DNA of 64,000 nucleotides from Verrucomicrobiales bacterium (GCA_018003315.1 JAGNEJ010000003.1:112549-176548), one strand, 5' to 3'; numbered from the stretch's first letter, positions 49,750 through 59,392 are shown. Numbers and translations are program-made. The notes: generated by a model from the sequence alone, not told the origin.

Positions 49750-52692
49750 ATGCGATCACACTCCTTTCGCCCTCTCCACTCCCCAGGTTTTTTCCGGTCC
49801 ACCCGGATCTGCTGGTGGGTTGTGTTCTGCCTGGCAAGCGTCCGGGTGCTCGTCTGCGCCCAGCAGCCAGCGGCCCCCGCGCCCAAACCAGAAGCGGGTG
49901 GCCAGCCGTCGCCAGCGGTGATTGAGAAAGCGCAAACCCAGCCGACTTCCAACGACGGCGAGGCGCCAAAAGCCTTGCCGGCAGCCCCAGCAACGGAGGC
50001 CAAAAAAGCGGAGGAGCCAAAGCCCGCTCCCGCCCCGGTGAAGAAGGAGGAAGCGAAGAAGGCAGAAGAATCAAAGAAGGCCGAGCAACCAAAGCCCGCG
50101 CCCGCTCCAGCCCCTGCCGCCAAAAAAGAGGAGCCAAAGAAGCCAGCAGAGCCAAAGCCCGCTCCCGCCCCGGTGAAGAAGGAGGAAGCGAAGAAGGCAG
50201 AAGAACCAAAGAAGGCCGAGCAACCAAAGCCCATGCCCGCTCCAGCCCCTGCCGCCAAAAAAGAGGAGCCAAAGAAGCCAGCAGAGCCGAAGCCCGCGCG
50301 CGCCCCGGTGAAGAAGGAGGAAGCGAAGAAGGCAGAAGAACCAAAGAAGGCTGAGCAACCAAAGCCCACGCCCGCTCCAGCCCCTGCCGCCAAAAAAGAG
50401 GAACCAAAGAAGCCAGCAGAGCCAAAGCCCGCTCCGACCCCGGTGAAGAAGGAGGAGGAGAAAAAGCCTGACGTAAAACCGAAACATGAATCGGAGAAGG
50501 TTGAAATTCGCCCCGCTACCCCCGTGGATTCCAAGCAGAGGCCGGCCATTCAAATCCGTCCTGCTGAACTCAACAGCAAGACCTCCAAGGCGCTGGGCGA
50601 GAAGGAGCAGAAAATTCTGGCGTCCATCAAGAAACTCAGCCCTGAACAGGTGAGGGAGTTGGCGGAGGTTTACAGCCGCCTGGGCAACAGGGTCATGACG
50701 GGCATTCTGACCGCCGAGTTGCAGCGGCGCGATCCAAACGATGCGGCCGTTCAGGAATTGCTGAAAAGTCAGGCCGAAGCCGCTTTGCTCCCGGATGACT
50801 CCGAGGCCACCCGCGCGGAGGAACTGCTGGTCAAGGGGAATGCGGCCGAAGCTGCGGGCATCCTGAAAAAGCTCAAGGCTGAGAAGTATGCCGGCAAGCC
50901 GTTCCGCTACCAGCAGGACCTCGCCTATGCACTGCTGGAAAGCGGCCAGAACCAGGAGGCTGAGGCCGCCTTCCGGGAACTGCTGGGCAGTTCCGTCGCC
51001 AGCGGCGAGGAGAAAGCGGATGCGGGCCGCTCGCTGACCCGGATGGCCTTCGACGCCCTGGCTCAAAAGGGTGAATCCGCGCTAACGGCGAAAGATGCCC
51101 GACGTGCCATGAACGTGGCCGACCAGCTTCTGGAGAAAAATCCGGACGACCCCGACGGCGTGGCGCTCAAGGCAGCCGCGCTTTCCTTGATGGGCACTCC
51201 GAAAAAGGCGGTGGACTACCTCATGGATCTCAAATCCAAGGCGCCCGGACCGTATTTCCGGCACCAAAAGGCGCTGGCCGACACCTTCTATGATGCCAAG
51301 GATTTTGACAGCGCCCAGGAAGCGTACGAGTCTATCGTGTTCAACAAGCAGTATTCCACGGAGGACCGCACGGATGCCAAGATGCGGTTGAAGGATCTGG
51401 TGCGTGACCGCTTGATTCTGGCAGGTGAGGCTGCCCTGAAGCACCGTGATTTCGCTGGCGCGGAACGCGTGGCCGTTCAGCTCGAAGCTGAAAGGCCGGT
51501 GCATCCCGACGCCAGGGCGTTCCGCGCCCAGATTCTGGCCAAGCAGCGGCGTTTTGGCGAGGCACTGCTGATCCTGGAAGATGTCAGGCGCACTTCGAAG
51601 GAGCCGTTTACTGCGAATTCCGACCTCGCCGAAGCCTACATGAACACCGGACGGTGGCAGGACGCTGCGGAGACTTTCACACTGGCGGAAAACGACCCTC
51701 GCGAGGACGACGTGACCCGTTTTGAAGCCGCCCGCCTCGGACGGGAAATGCGGTCCCGCTACCGTCCCACGGTAAGTTCCGTCTATGAGGCCGAAAAGGG
51801 CGAGGAGGGCAGCCTCTGGAGGCACACCGGGGAAGCCACCACTGGCATCATTGGGAATGGCAACCAGTTCATTCTCCGCACCTGGTCGGATCAGGTGAAC
51901 TTGGACGATGCTAGCCGCGTCATCCAGCGCAGCAACTCCGACCGCTGGCAGGCGGAATTGGCCTACCGCCGTCTCATCAGTCACGGGTTCTTTGGCGAAG
52001 TCAGCGTGGGGGGAAGCGATGACGATGTCGTTTATGGTGCCAAGTTCGGCCGCTATGAGGGACCCGGTCTGGCTTGGGACCTCAGTTGGCGCGGCAACGA
52101 CCGGGCCACCGATTCCATGCAACTGGAAGCGCTCAATGGCCGCCAGAACACCCTGGCGCTCTACATCGGCAGCCATTTCAGCCGCCGGTTTTATCTGGAC
52201 GCCCGGTTCTATTTCCGGCAGGTCAATGTTTCCGGGCATGACCTCGGAGATGGCTGGGGGCTCGACATGAATGTCGGCTACACCCTGCTGGAGGAGACCC
52301 AGCGCCGCCCCGAACTGCAGATTTCCTATTTCAATGAAATCAGCTTCTTCAACTCCAAAAAACTGCCGGACAATTTCGTGGAACGCGTGACCCGCAAGGG
52401 ATTCGCCGGCAGTCTGGAGGAGGCCCTCATTGATGAAAACATCAACCGGCACGGCGTTATCCTAACGCTTTCCAAGCAGCTCAACCACCGGGTCAACGCC
52501 TACATCTACGGCGGGGTGTCCTATGAGTTCGAACACGGAGAACTCGAAGGTCGTGCCGGTGCGGGAATCGAGGCCTACCTCAACAAAAACACCAGCCTGA
52601 ACATCGGGGTGGACTACACCACCAGCGGCAATGCCGGAAACCGTGGATCCGACGTGCTGACCGGCACGGTCGGCGTTCGCATCAACTTCTGA
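49750..52692 (+). CDS. Outer-membrane TPR-porin, probable C-terminal part of PelB, with Lys/Pro repeats
   Basis: 980 residues. The signal segment (VVFCLASVRVLVCAQQ) is followed by a Lys/Glu/Pro/Ala-rich low-complexity region. That region contains three 45-residue repeats (residues 89-223), then TPR-like helices, and a C-terminal antiparallel beta-barrel of about 330 residues ending in VGVRINF, an outer-membrane beta-signal with a final aromatic residue. This is the PelB porin layout. The Pro/Lys repeats resemble TonB-type rigid spacers and could span the peptidoglycan. It sits directly before pelD. The repeat region has no counterpart in Pseudomonas PelB that I know of. Confidence 0.75.
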   Translation: MRSHSFRPLHSPGFFRSTRICWWVVFCLASVRVLVCAQQPAAPAPKPEAGGQPSPAVIEKAQTQPTSNDGEAPKALPAAPATEAKKAEEPKPAPAPVKKEEAKKAEESKKAEQPKPAPAPAPAAKKEEPKKPAEPKPAPAPVKKEEAKKAEEPKKAEQPKPMPAPAPAAKKEEPKKPAEPKPARAPVKKEEAKKAEEPKKAEQPKPTPAPAPAAKKEEPKKPAEPKPAPTPVKKEEEKKPDVKPKHESEKVEIRPATPVDSKQRPAIQIRPAELNSKTSKALGEKEQKILASIKKLSPEQVRELAEVYSRLGNRVMTGILTAELQRRDPNDAAVQELLKSQAEAALLPDDSEATRAEELLVKGNAAEAAGILKKLKAEKYAGKPFRYQQDLAYALLESGQNQEAEAAFRELLGSSVASGEEKADAGRSLTRMAFDALAQKGESALTAKDARRAMNVADQLLEKNPDDPDGVALKAAALSLMGTPKKAVDYLMDLKSKAPGPYFRHQKALADTFYDAKDFDSAQEAYESIVFNKQYSTEDRTDAKMRLKDLVRDRLILAGEAALKHRDFAGAERVAVQLEAERPVHPDARAFRAQILAKQRRFGEALLILEDVRRTSKEPFTANSDLAEAYMNTGRWQDAAETFTLAENDPREDDVTRFEAARLGREMRSRYRPTVSSVYEAEKGEEGSLWRHTGEATTGIIGNGNQFILRTWSDQVNLDDASRVIQRSNSDRWQAELAYRRLISHGFFGEVSVGGSDDDVVYGAKFGRYEGPGLAWDLSWRGNDRATDSMQLEALNGRQNTLALYIGSHFSRRFYLDARFYFRQVNVSGHDLGDGWGLDMNVGYTLLEETQRRPELQISYFNEISFFNSKKLPDNFVERVTRKGFAGSLEEALIDENINRHGVILTLSKQLNHRVNAYIYGGVSYEFEHGELEGRAGAGIEAYLNKNTSLNIGVDYTTSGNAGNRGSDVLTGTVGVRINF
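50014..50418 (+). repeat. Three near-identical 135-bp coding repeats
   Basis: Units start at 50014, 50149 and 50284 with an exact period of 135 bases, and a partial fourth begins at 50419. Each encodes 45 residues of the type KKEEAKKAEEPKKAEQPKP, then PAPAPAAKKEEPKKPAEPKP. Differences are single substitutions (for example Ser/Pro, Met/Thr, Arg/Ala). The near identity at DNA level suggests recent tandem duplication and likely copy-number variation between strains. Confidence 0.9.
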
Positions 52693-52776
52693 TTCCGACC
52701 TGTTTTTGCGCTAGCAGAATTCTGTGGATTCGTGGTAAGTTTGCCATCTCACAACCGGCTTCGTGCCTTTCCAAAC

Positions 52777-54120
52777 ATGGAAAATCAAAAAATTTCTGGA
52801 AAATCAGGATTGAGGACCACGAATGTGGCGGTGGTGGATGCCTTGCTGATGGTGGGGCTGCTCGCTGGCATCAACCTGGCCACGGTCGGCTGGCGGGATT
52901 GGGGCTGGATGGAACTGAATCCGACGCCCTGGCTGCTGGTCCCCCTGTTCATGGGGGCGCGTTACGGTTTCGGCTGGGGAGTCGCCAGCGGCACCGCCGT
53001 GGCTGGGATGATCTATGCCGGGCGGGCGGTGCATGTCATCCGGCATGACGAAGCGCTGGCGTTGGCGGATGTTTTCACAGAACACCTTTACTTTTTTCTG
53101 ATCCTGCCAGGCATTGGCTTTCTGACCGGGGAGACCCAGGGACTGCTGTCGCGCAAACTCCGAAATGCGGAATCGCAGCTCGCCGAAACGGCGACCAAGG
53201 AGGAACACCTCAGGGCAGACCTGGACATTGCTGAAGAGGCACGCTTCCAGGTTCAGGAACGGCTTGCGCTGCTTGGGGCGGAGCAGGGCAATCTCGATCG
53301 CCAGTTGCGCGGACTCTTTGAACCCGCTGCCGGTCCGGTCTTTCCCGGCCTGCTGCGCATCCTGCGCGACGTGGGGGGCGTGACCGACGCGGCCATGTAT
53401 GCCGTGGATGGCCCGAAGCTCTCCCGCATCGCAGCCATCGGGTCCAGCGACCGGCTGCCCGAGTCCCTGTTCGTCTCGGAGGTGGAAATGGCGCGCCTGG
53501 CCATTGACCGCCGCAGCCTGACAACCATCAAGGAGCTTTGGCAGGATGCTCCCGATCAGAATGGAGACTTTGTCGCGGCCCTTCCCCTGCAGGGGACTGC
53601 TGGCGTGACGGTGCTGCTGCTGATTCACCGCATGCAATTTCTGGGAACCACCTGGAGGAATTTCAACCGCATCCAAATGGTGTGCCAGTGGGTGGCCCGG
53701 CTGGTGGAATTGCGCGGTCAGACTGCGGCGTCACCGGCGCGGCAGACGGGTGAGGCTGGAGCGCTGGTGGTGGCGGAAGCGGCGCTGGAGCGCACCCTGG
53801 AGCAGGCCGCGGCAACCCGCCGCGACTGGAATCTGCCCTCCACGCTGGCCGTGTTTGAATTCAAGGAATCCGTTCCGGAAACTGTGGCGCAACTGCTGCC
53901 GCAGGCCGTCGGCAGCGTCATGAGGCCGACCGACGTGGGCAGTCTGGTGTCCTGCGAGGGAAAACCGGTGTTCAAGGTGCTCCTGCCCATGGAGGGCATG
54001 AGCGAAGCCAAGGCCCTGCTGGAAAAGGCGCAGGGCGCCATCAGTCGGGTGCCGCAATTGAGCGGGAGGGTTGTTGCCAACCTGACAATGATCGACCGCG
54101 AAGAAGCGGCGGCAGCGTGA
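52777..54120 (+). CDS. pelD: PelD-like c-di-GMP-binding membrane protein
   Basis: A 447-residue inner-membrane protein of the Pel complex. The first 120 residues have about four transmembrane segments. A coiled coil (about 120-190) follows, then a GAF domain and a C-terminal degenerate GGDEF domain without the active-site motif. The RxxD inhibitory-site motif is present as Arg383-Pro-Thr-Asp386, the place where PelD binds c-di-GMP. A second arginine reported about 35 residues further in Pseudomonas seems to be lysine or alanine here. The ATG giving MENQKISGKS is chosen because the upstream extension is not conserved-looking. It is coupled to pelE (7 bases). Confidence 0.87.
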   Translation: MENQKISGKSGLRTTNVAVVDALLMVGLLAGINLATVGWRDWGWMELNPTPWLLVPLFMGARYGFGWGVASGTAVAGMIYAGRAVHVIRHDEALALADVFTEHLYFFLILPGIGFLTGETQGLLSRKLRNAESQLAETATKEEHLRADLDIAEEARFQVQERLALLGAEQGNLDRQLRGLFEPAAGPVFPGLLRILRDVGGVTDAAMYAVDGPKLSRIAAIGSSDRLPESLFVSEVEMARLAIDRRSLTTIKELWQDAPDQNGDFVAALPLQGTAGVTVLLLIHRMQFLGTTWRNFNRIQMVCQWVARLVELRGQTAASPARQTGEAGALVVAEAALERTLEQAAATRRDWNLPSTLAVFEFKESVPETVAQLLPQAVGSVMRPTDVGSLVSCEGKPVFKVLLPMEGMSEAKALLEKAQGAISRVPQLSGRVVANLTMIDREEAAAA

Positions 54121-54127
54121 ACCTGTC

Positions 54128-55156
54128 ATGAGTGGCCGTGCGGTTTTCTTCGTGTTCGTGTTCGCAGCCTTGACGCTTGCGGATATCCTGCTGTGGCGTC
54201 GCCTCCCGCTGGATGTCACCTTGGGGTCTCCCCAAGTGCTCTCCGCTCTGCCAATTCACTTGGGCATTTGCGCCCTTGCTGCCGGGATCGCAAGTGCGCT
54301 GCTGCGCAAAGCCAGCATGGCCACCCGACTGACCTTGCTGTTGCTCTTTTTCATGCTGGCAGCCGTCCTGCCCGCCGCTGGCATTTTGCTGGCAGGGGCA
54401 ATGGCCTGGATTTTCTCATCCCCCGCAGGCGATGGCCTGCGTCCGGAGGACAAGTTTGTTATTGGAAATCCGAAAGCCATGTCCGCCCGCCACGAAAGCC
54501 GGGAGCGGCAGCCGGAGTTGCGGACGCTGGTAGAGAGCATGCGCGTGCTGGAGGGAGCACCGTTGGAGTCGCTCGTGCATGGCCTGAAGCACCTCCAGCC
54601 CCGCCGTCAGGTGCTGCAGGTGCTCCGGCGCTACCAGACTGACGAACGGACAGACCTCCAGTTTGCCGCCCAGGGAATCCTCTCATCCGCCCAGGAACAG
54701 CTTGAAGCACAACTGAAGGAGCTTTCCGGACGGCTCCGTGAAAATCCGCAGGACCTCGAATCCAGACTGGGCTCGGCGGAACTGCTGCTGGCAATTGCCT
54801 CGTGGTCGCCGGAGGGGGACGCCACCGCCGACATTTGCCGCCGCGACGCCCTGCGCCATCTGCACCAAGTGGCCGAGTCCGGGCTGGAATGTGAACGATC
54901 GCTGCAGTTGCAGGCCAGGTGCCACCTCGAATTGCATGAACCCGGCGAGGCACAGCAGTCCATCCGGGCGCTGGACGCGGACCGCTGGACCACCCGCCTG
55001 CTGGAAATGGAAGCCAGATACCAGTCCGGTGACTGGAAGGCCCTTCCAGCGCTGGCCCAGGTGATCGATTCCGCCCCCGCTGAGTTCGCCGAAGTGCTGG
55101 GGTTTTGGGCCGAAGCAGTCACACCCACACCCGCTCCCAGTCTGCACGCCGCTTGA
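54128..55156 (+). CDS. pelE: PelE-like membrane TPR protein
   Basis: A 342-residue protein with two to three N-terminal transmembrane segments (FFVFVFAALTLADILLW, IHLGICALAAGIASALL and LLLLFFMLAAVLPAAGI). A cytosolic helical region of TPR-like hairpins follows. This is the PelE plan. PelE recruits the glycosyltransferase PelF to the membrane together with PelD and PelG. Placement between pelD and pelF and overlapping translation support the name. Sequence similarity to Pseudomonas PelE is low. Confidence 0.78.
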   Translation: MSGRAVFFVFVFAALTLADILLWRRLPLDVTLGSPQVLSALPIHLGICALAAGIASALLRKASMATRLTLLLLFFMLAAVLPAAGILLAGAMAWIFSSPAGDGLRPEDKFVIGNPKAMSARHESRERQPELRTLVESMRVLEGAPLESLVHGLKHLQPRRQVLQVLRRYQTDERTDLQFAAQGILSSAQEQLEAQLKELSGRLRENPQDLESRLGSAELLLAIASWSPEGDATADICRRDALRHLHQVAESGLECERSLQLQARCHLELHEPGEAQQSIRALDADRWTTRLLEMEARYQSGDWKALPALAQVIDSAPAEFAEVLGFWAEAVTPTPAPSLHAA

Positions 55157-55173
55157 AATCCTCCACCGCTGCC

Positions 55174-56808
55174 GTGAACGGAAACAACACCAAACCCGAT
55201 GTCTGCCTGCTGCTGGAAGGGACTTATCCCTACGTGTCCGGCGGCGTTTCCACCTGGGTGCACCAGGTTGTCAGTGCCCTGCCGGATGTCCTGTTTTCCC
55301 TCTTTTTCATCGGCTCGGAAAAGAATGCCGACCTCAAGTTCAAATACAGTTTGCCTCCGAACATTCTCTCCGTGGAGGAGGTTTACCTCCATGAGTCGGG
55401 ACACGGCTGGGGGCGCGCAGCGGTTTCCCCGGAGCAGGCGGAGAGATTGACGCAGCTGCTGCGGAAGCTGCTTTTTCAGCATCCGGAGGCAGCGGAGGAA
55501 AGCACCCTTCTGCTGCAAATTTCCCACCACATCCAACGGCTGGGGCGTCAGGTTTCGTTCGATTCCGTCTGGAATGCTCCGCAGATGTGGGAGCTGGTCA
55601 CGGATGTCTATGAACAGATTGCCGACGGGGAGTCGTTTCTCGATTTTTACTGGGCGATCCGGGCGCTGTGCGAGCCGGTGTGGAAGCTGATTCTGGCGTG
55701 CGACCGCATCCCTCCGGTCCGGATGTACCACAGCCTGTGCACGGGCTATGCCGGATTTGCCGCAGGGATCGCCGCCAGCAATTTCGACAGCGCCTATCTG
55801 CTCAGCGAACATGGAATTTACGTCAGGGAACGCATCGCGGAAATCCAAAAGGCCCGCTGGCTCCAGGACCCTTCCGTCATTCGCCCGTCGCTCTACCGCC
55901 AGCCGGCGACGCTGCGCCGCATCTGGATCGAATTTTTCAAGCTGTTAGGACGCTTCGCCTACGTTTCGGCCAACTGCATCACTTCGCTTTTTGAGAAGAA
56001 TGCCCGCAGCCAGGTGGAATTTGGTGCCGACCCGCGGCGCATCGAAATCATTCCCAACGGCATCCACGCACCGGATTTTTACGAACTGCGCGGAAAGCGG
56101 CGGGCCCGGAGGTATCTGGCCCGGGGACGCAAGCATGTCGGATTTCTGGGGCGGGTGGTCCAAATCAAGGACGTGAAAACGCTGCTCAAGGCGGCCCGGT
56201 TGGTGCTCAACCGGCTGCCGGATGCACAATTTTCCATCGCCGGACCCATGGACGAAGAACCGGACTATGCCCGTGAATGCCAGGCGCTCGCGGAGCATCT
56301 GGGCCTTGGCGGCAGTGTGACGTTTACCGGGCCGAAGATCCTGGCAGAATTTCTGCTGGATCTCGATCTCATGCTCCTGACCAGTCTCAGCGAGGGCCTG
56401 CCGTTTGTGATTCTGGAGAGTTTCGCTTCAGGACTTCCCGTGGTTTCCACGGATGTCGGCGCCTGCCGGGAATTGATCGAGGGCCGACCGGGTGAGAACC
56501 CTTCGCTCGGTGCGGCCGGGCTGGTCACTCCCGTGGGCAATCCGGAGATGCTGGCGGATGCCATGGTGCAGATTCTAACGAATCGGGCACTGGGTGAACA
56601 AATGGGGGAGGCCGGCCGCCAGCGGGTGGAAGCAGGCTACGCCCGGAGGGATGTGGTCAGCCGCTACGGGCAGCTCTATCAGCTTTCTCCGAAGGATTTT
56701 CAACGCATGGGCCTCGCTTCCTCCATGAAATCCGCCCTGACGGATTCGGCAGACCCGCCCTCCGGGAGAATCTCCTCCGCAGCCGCAGCCCTGCAGCCAT
56801 CTTCTTAA
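55174..56808 (+). CDS. pelF: PelF glycosyltransferase
   Basis: Cytosolic GT4-family transferase that polymerises the Pel polysaccharide from UDP-sugars. DVCLLLEGTYPYVSGGVSTWVHQ is the PelF N-terminal signature. The donor site contains GLPFVILESFASGLPVV, with the conserved E...E pair of GT-B retaining enzymes. The GTG start yields MNGNNTKPDVCLL, the usual short leader; a TTG at 55153 overlapping the pelE stop (TTGA) is an alternative. The length of 544 residues is a little above the usual 500-510 because of a Ser/Ala-rich tail. Confidence 0.9.
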   Translation: MNGNNTKPDVCLLLEGTYPYVSGGVSTWVHQVVSALPDVLFSLFFIGSEKNADLKFKYSLPPNILSVEEVYLHESGHGWGRAAVSPEQAERLTQLLRKLLFQHPEAAEESTLLLQISHHIQRLGRQVSFDSVWNAPQMWELVTDVYEQIADGESFLDFYWAIRALCEPVWKLILACDRIPPVRMYHSLCTGYAGFAAGIAASNFDSAYLLSEHGIYVRERIAEIQKARWLQDPSVIRPSLYRQPATLRRIWIEFFKLLGRFAYVSANCITSLFEKNARSQVEFGADPRRIEIIPNGIHAPDFYELRGKRRARRYLARGRKHVGFLGRVVQIKDVKTLLKAARLVLNRLPDAQFSIAGPMDEEPDYARECQALAEHLGLGGSVTFTGPKILAEFLLDLDLMLLTSLSEGLPFVILESFASGLPVVSTDVGACRELIEGRPGENPSLGAAGLVTPVGNPEMLADAMVQILTNRALGEQMGEAGRQRVEAGYARRDVVSRYGQLYQLSPKDFQRMGLASSMKSALTDSADPPSGRISSAAAALQPSS

Positions 56809-56822
56809 CTTCGTACCATCCC

Positions 56823-58208
56823 ATGGCCGGAATCGGATTTGAACTTCGCAAAATAAGCCGCAGCGGATCGTTGGAAAGCATTTTCCGCTCCTACGCCTAT
56901 TCCGGCATCATCAGCAGCGGACCGTGGATCATTTCCATCATTTCCCTCGGTTTTTTGACTGCGATCCTGCGCGGGCTGCTCCCGCAGGGCGAGGTTGCCG
57001 GCATCCGGCTTTTCTCGGCCTCTGTCACCCATTGCTATGCCTTTTCGCTCATTCTGGTCGGTCCGCTCCAGTTGGTCCTGACCCGGCACGCTTCGGACAA
57101 GTTTTTCGCCAAAGATCGCGACAGCATTTTCCCCTCCTGTTTTGGCGCCATGACGCTGACCGCGATCCTTTCGGCAATCGTCGGCGGATTTTTCTTCGTG
57201 CAACTGGTCGGGGGGGCGCTGATTTACCGGATTTCCGCCACGGCACTCATGGTCGTGGTCGCCTGCATTTTCATCATTTCCAACTACCTCACCGCTCTGC
57301 GCGACTACAAAAGTGTGGTCGTCAGCTTTGCCTCCGGCTATGCCGCCAGTTGCCTGCTGGCCTGCCTGGGCTGCAAGTTTTACGGAATCGACGCTGCCCT
57401 GTTTGGGTTTGCCGCCGGGCATGGCGTGCTGCTCGTGCTGCTGCTGCGGTGCCTGCACCGGGAATTCGGCGTCGGAGGTCATTCAAAAAAATCCGGCCCG
57501 TGGGATTTTCTCCGTTACTTCGTCCGCTTCCCCCGCCTGGTCCTGTGCGGACTGTTTTACAACCTGGGCATCTGGGCGGACAAGCTCATGTTCTGGTGGC
57601 TTGCCAGCGGACATGAAAAAATCTCGGACAACCTTTACGCCGCTCCCACCTACGATACCGCCATCTATCTCAGCCTCCTGAGCATCGTGCCGGGGCTGGC
57701 GGTGTTCTTTCTCAAACTGGAAACGGAATTTGCCGACCGCTACCAGCAGTTCTTTAACGCCATCCAGAACGGCGGAACGCTCGCTCAAGTCCGTGCCGCC
57801 AAAACCGGAGTCATTGAGGCTCTGCGCACGGGCCTGAGCCAGCTTTTCAAGGTCCAATTGTTCACCACGGTGCTGCTGGTCGCCTTTGCCAAGCCACTCG
57901 GGGAGCGCTTTGGCATTGGTGCCACCCAGACCGGCATCTTCCAGATCACGCTCTTTGGCGCCTTTCTGCTCGTTTGCTTTCTTTCCATGCTCACGGCGCT
58001 GTTTTATTTCGACGATCAAAAAGGAGCCCTCACTGCGGCGTTTGTCTTTGCCGCCGCCAATGCCGGCCTTGGCTACCTGACCATCCGGATCACGGAGGCA
58101 TGGTATGGATTCGGTTTTGTCGTGGCGGCGGGACTGGGCATGCTCATCGTCGCATCCCGTCTTAACCACCGCGTCGCCCGCCTGGAGGAAATGGCCTTTG
58201 GCCGGTGA
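56823..58208 (+). CDS. pelG: PelG polysaccharide exporter, MOP family
   Basis: A 461-residue polytopic protein with about twelve transmembrane segments. The start MAGIGFELRKISRSGSLESIF is the PelG signature. It is a Wzx/MATE-like (MOP superfamily) transporter that carries the nascent polymer across the inner membrane with PelD and PelE. It follows pelF by 14 bases and is the last gene of the locus. No genes for PelA or PelC follow; the next gene (ychF) is convergent. Confidence 0.92.
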   Translation: MAGIGFELRKISRSGSLESIFRSYAYSGIISSGPWIISIISLGFLTAILRGLLPQGEVAGIRLFSASVTHCYAFSLILVGPLQLVLTRHASDKFFAKDRDSIFPSCFGAMTLTAILSAIVGGFFFVQLVGGALIYRISATALMVVVACIFIISNYLTALRDYKSVVVSFASGYAASCLLACLGCKFYGIDAALFGFAAGHGVLLVLLLRCLHREFGVGGHSKKSGPWDFLRYFVRFPRLVLCGLFYNLGIWADKLMFWWLASGHEKISDNLYAAPTYDTAIYLSLLSIVPGLAVFFLKLETEFADRYQQFFNAIQNGGTLAQVRAAKTGVIEALRTGLSQLFKVQLFTTVLLVAFAKPLGERFGIGATQTGIFQITLFGAFLLVCFLSMLTALFYFDDQKGALTAAFVFAAANAGLGYLTIRITEAWYGFGFVVAAGLGMLIVASRLNHRVARLEEMAFGR

Positions 58209-58276
58209 ATGCTGGCGCCACCGTTTCCGCAGGGATGTTCGGCTCGTGCTGACGCCCGGCGTTTCCAGGGGAGCCG

Positions 58277-59392
58277 TCAGACGTTGAAGCGCCACTCCAC
58301 CACGTCGCCGTCCTTCACCTCGTATTCCTTGCCTTCGATGCGCAGCTTGCCGACTTCGCGGGCCTTTGCGAAGGAGCCGGCCGCGATCAGATCAGAAAAC
58401 GCGGTGATTTCCCCGGCGATGAAGCCACGTTCAAAGTCGCTGTGAATGACCCCTGCGCACTGCGGAGCCTTCATTCCGGCGGTGAATGTCCAGGCGCGGG
58501 TTTCCTTTTCGCCGGTCGTCAAATACGTGCGCAGGCCCAGCAGGTGATAGACGGCTTTGATGAGGTTGGAGACGCCGGAGGAGGACGCTCCGATGCCAGC
58601 CAGGTATTCCTTTGCCTCGTCCTCTGAAAGATCGACCATCTCCGCCTCGATGGCGGCGCTGATGACGCAGGCTTCCGAACCGTGGTGTTCCCGGGCATAT
58701 TTCATGACTGCGGCCACGTGGGGGTTGCCCTCCGGATTCTGCGTGGCGGTGCCAAGCTCCTCCTCGGCAACGTTGCAGGCAAAGATCGTGGGCTTGCTGG
58801 TCAGCAGAAAGAGAGTGCGGAGCGTTTTTGCTTCATTTTCGCTCACCTCCAGCGTGAGGGCGGGCCTGCCTTCGTTGAGGTGCGGCAGCAGGCGGTCGAT
58901 GAGGTCGATTTCCACTTTTGCCTCCTTGTCGCCTCCGCGGGCTTTTTTTTCGTTTTTGCTGCGCTGGCTTTCCAGCGAGGTGATGTCGGCGAGGATGAGT
59001 TCCGTGTTGATGACCTCGATGTCGCGCAGGGGATCAATGCCGCCGGACACGTGGTGGATGTCGTCATTTTCAAAGCACCGCACCACCTGCACCACTGCAT
59101 CCACCTGGCGGATGTGGCTGAGAAATTTGTTTCCCAGCCCCTCGCCCTGGCTGGCTCCTTTGACGAGGCCGGCAATGTCCACGAACTCAATCGCGGCAGG
59201 GATGATTTTCTGCGTTTTGGAAAGGTTCGCCAGCACATCCAGGCGCTCATCCGGCACCATGACGACGCCCTGGTTCGGTTCGATGGTGCAGAATGGATAA
59301 TTGGCCGCCTCCGCCTTGCGGGAGCGGGTGACGGCATTGAACAGCGTGGATTTGCCCACGTTCGGGAGACCTACGATTCCGGCTTTCAACAT
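58277..59392 (-). CDS. ychF: Redox-regulated ATPase YchF (Obg-like)
   Basis: TRAFAC P-loop ATPase that associates with the ribosome and stress response. It has 371 residues from the ATG giving MLKAGIVGLPNVGKSTLF. The walker motif is GLPNVGKST and the switch region DIAGLVKGASQGEGLGNKFL. A Lys-rich coiled helix and the C-terminal TGS domain (TYLTTGEKETRAWTFTAGMKAPQCAGVIHSDFERGF) are present. The open frame goes 25 codons further upstream but does not look like the family. Confidence 0.97.
   Translation of the reverse strand: MLKAGIVGLPNVGKSTLFNAVTRSRKAEAANYPFCTIEPNQGVVMVPDERLDVLANLSKTQKIIPAAIEFVDIAGLVKGASQGEGLGNKFLSHIRQVDAVVQVVRCFENDDIHHVSGGIDPLRDIEVINTELILADITSLESQRSKNEKKARGGDKEAKVEIDLIDRLLPHLNEGRPALTLEVSENEAKTLRTLFLLTSKPTIFACNVAEEELGTATQNPEGNPHVAAVMKYAREHHGSEACVISAAIEAEMVDLSEDEAKEYLAGIGASSSGVSNLIKAVYHLLGLRTYLTTGEKETRAWTFTAGMKAPQCAGVIHSDFERGFIAGEITAFSDLIAAGSFAKAREVGKLRIEGKEYEVKDGDVVEWRFNV

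Noticed and set aside
49734..50549. Antisense repeats encoding Leu/Phe or Gly/Ser/Phe runs over the 135-bp repeats
   Set aside because: They are mirror translations of the Lys/Pro coding repeats, and the porin frame is strongly supported by its barrel and signal peptide.
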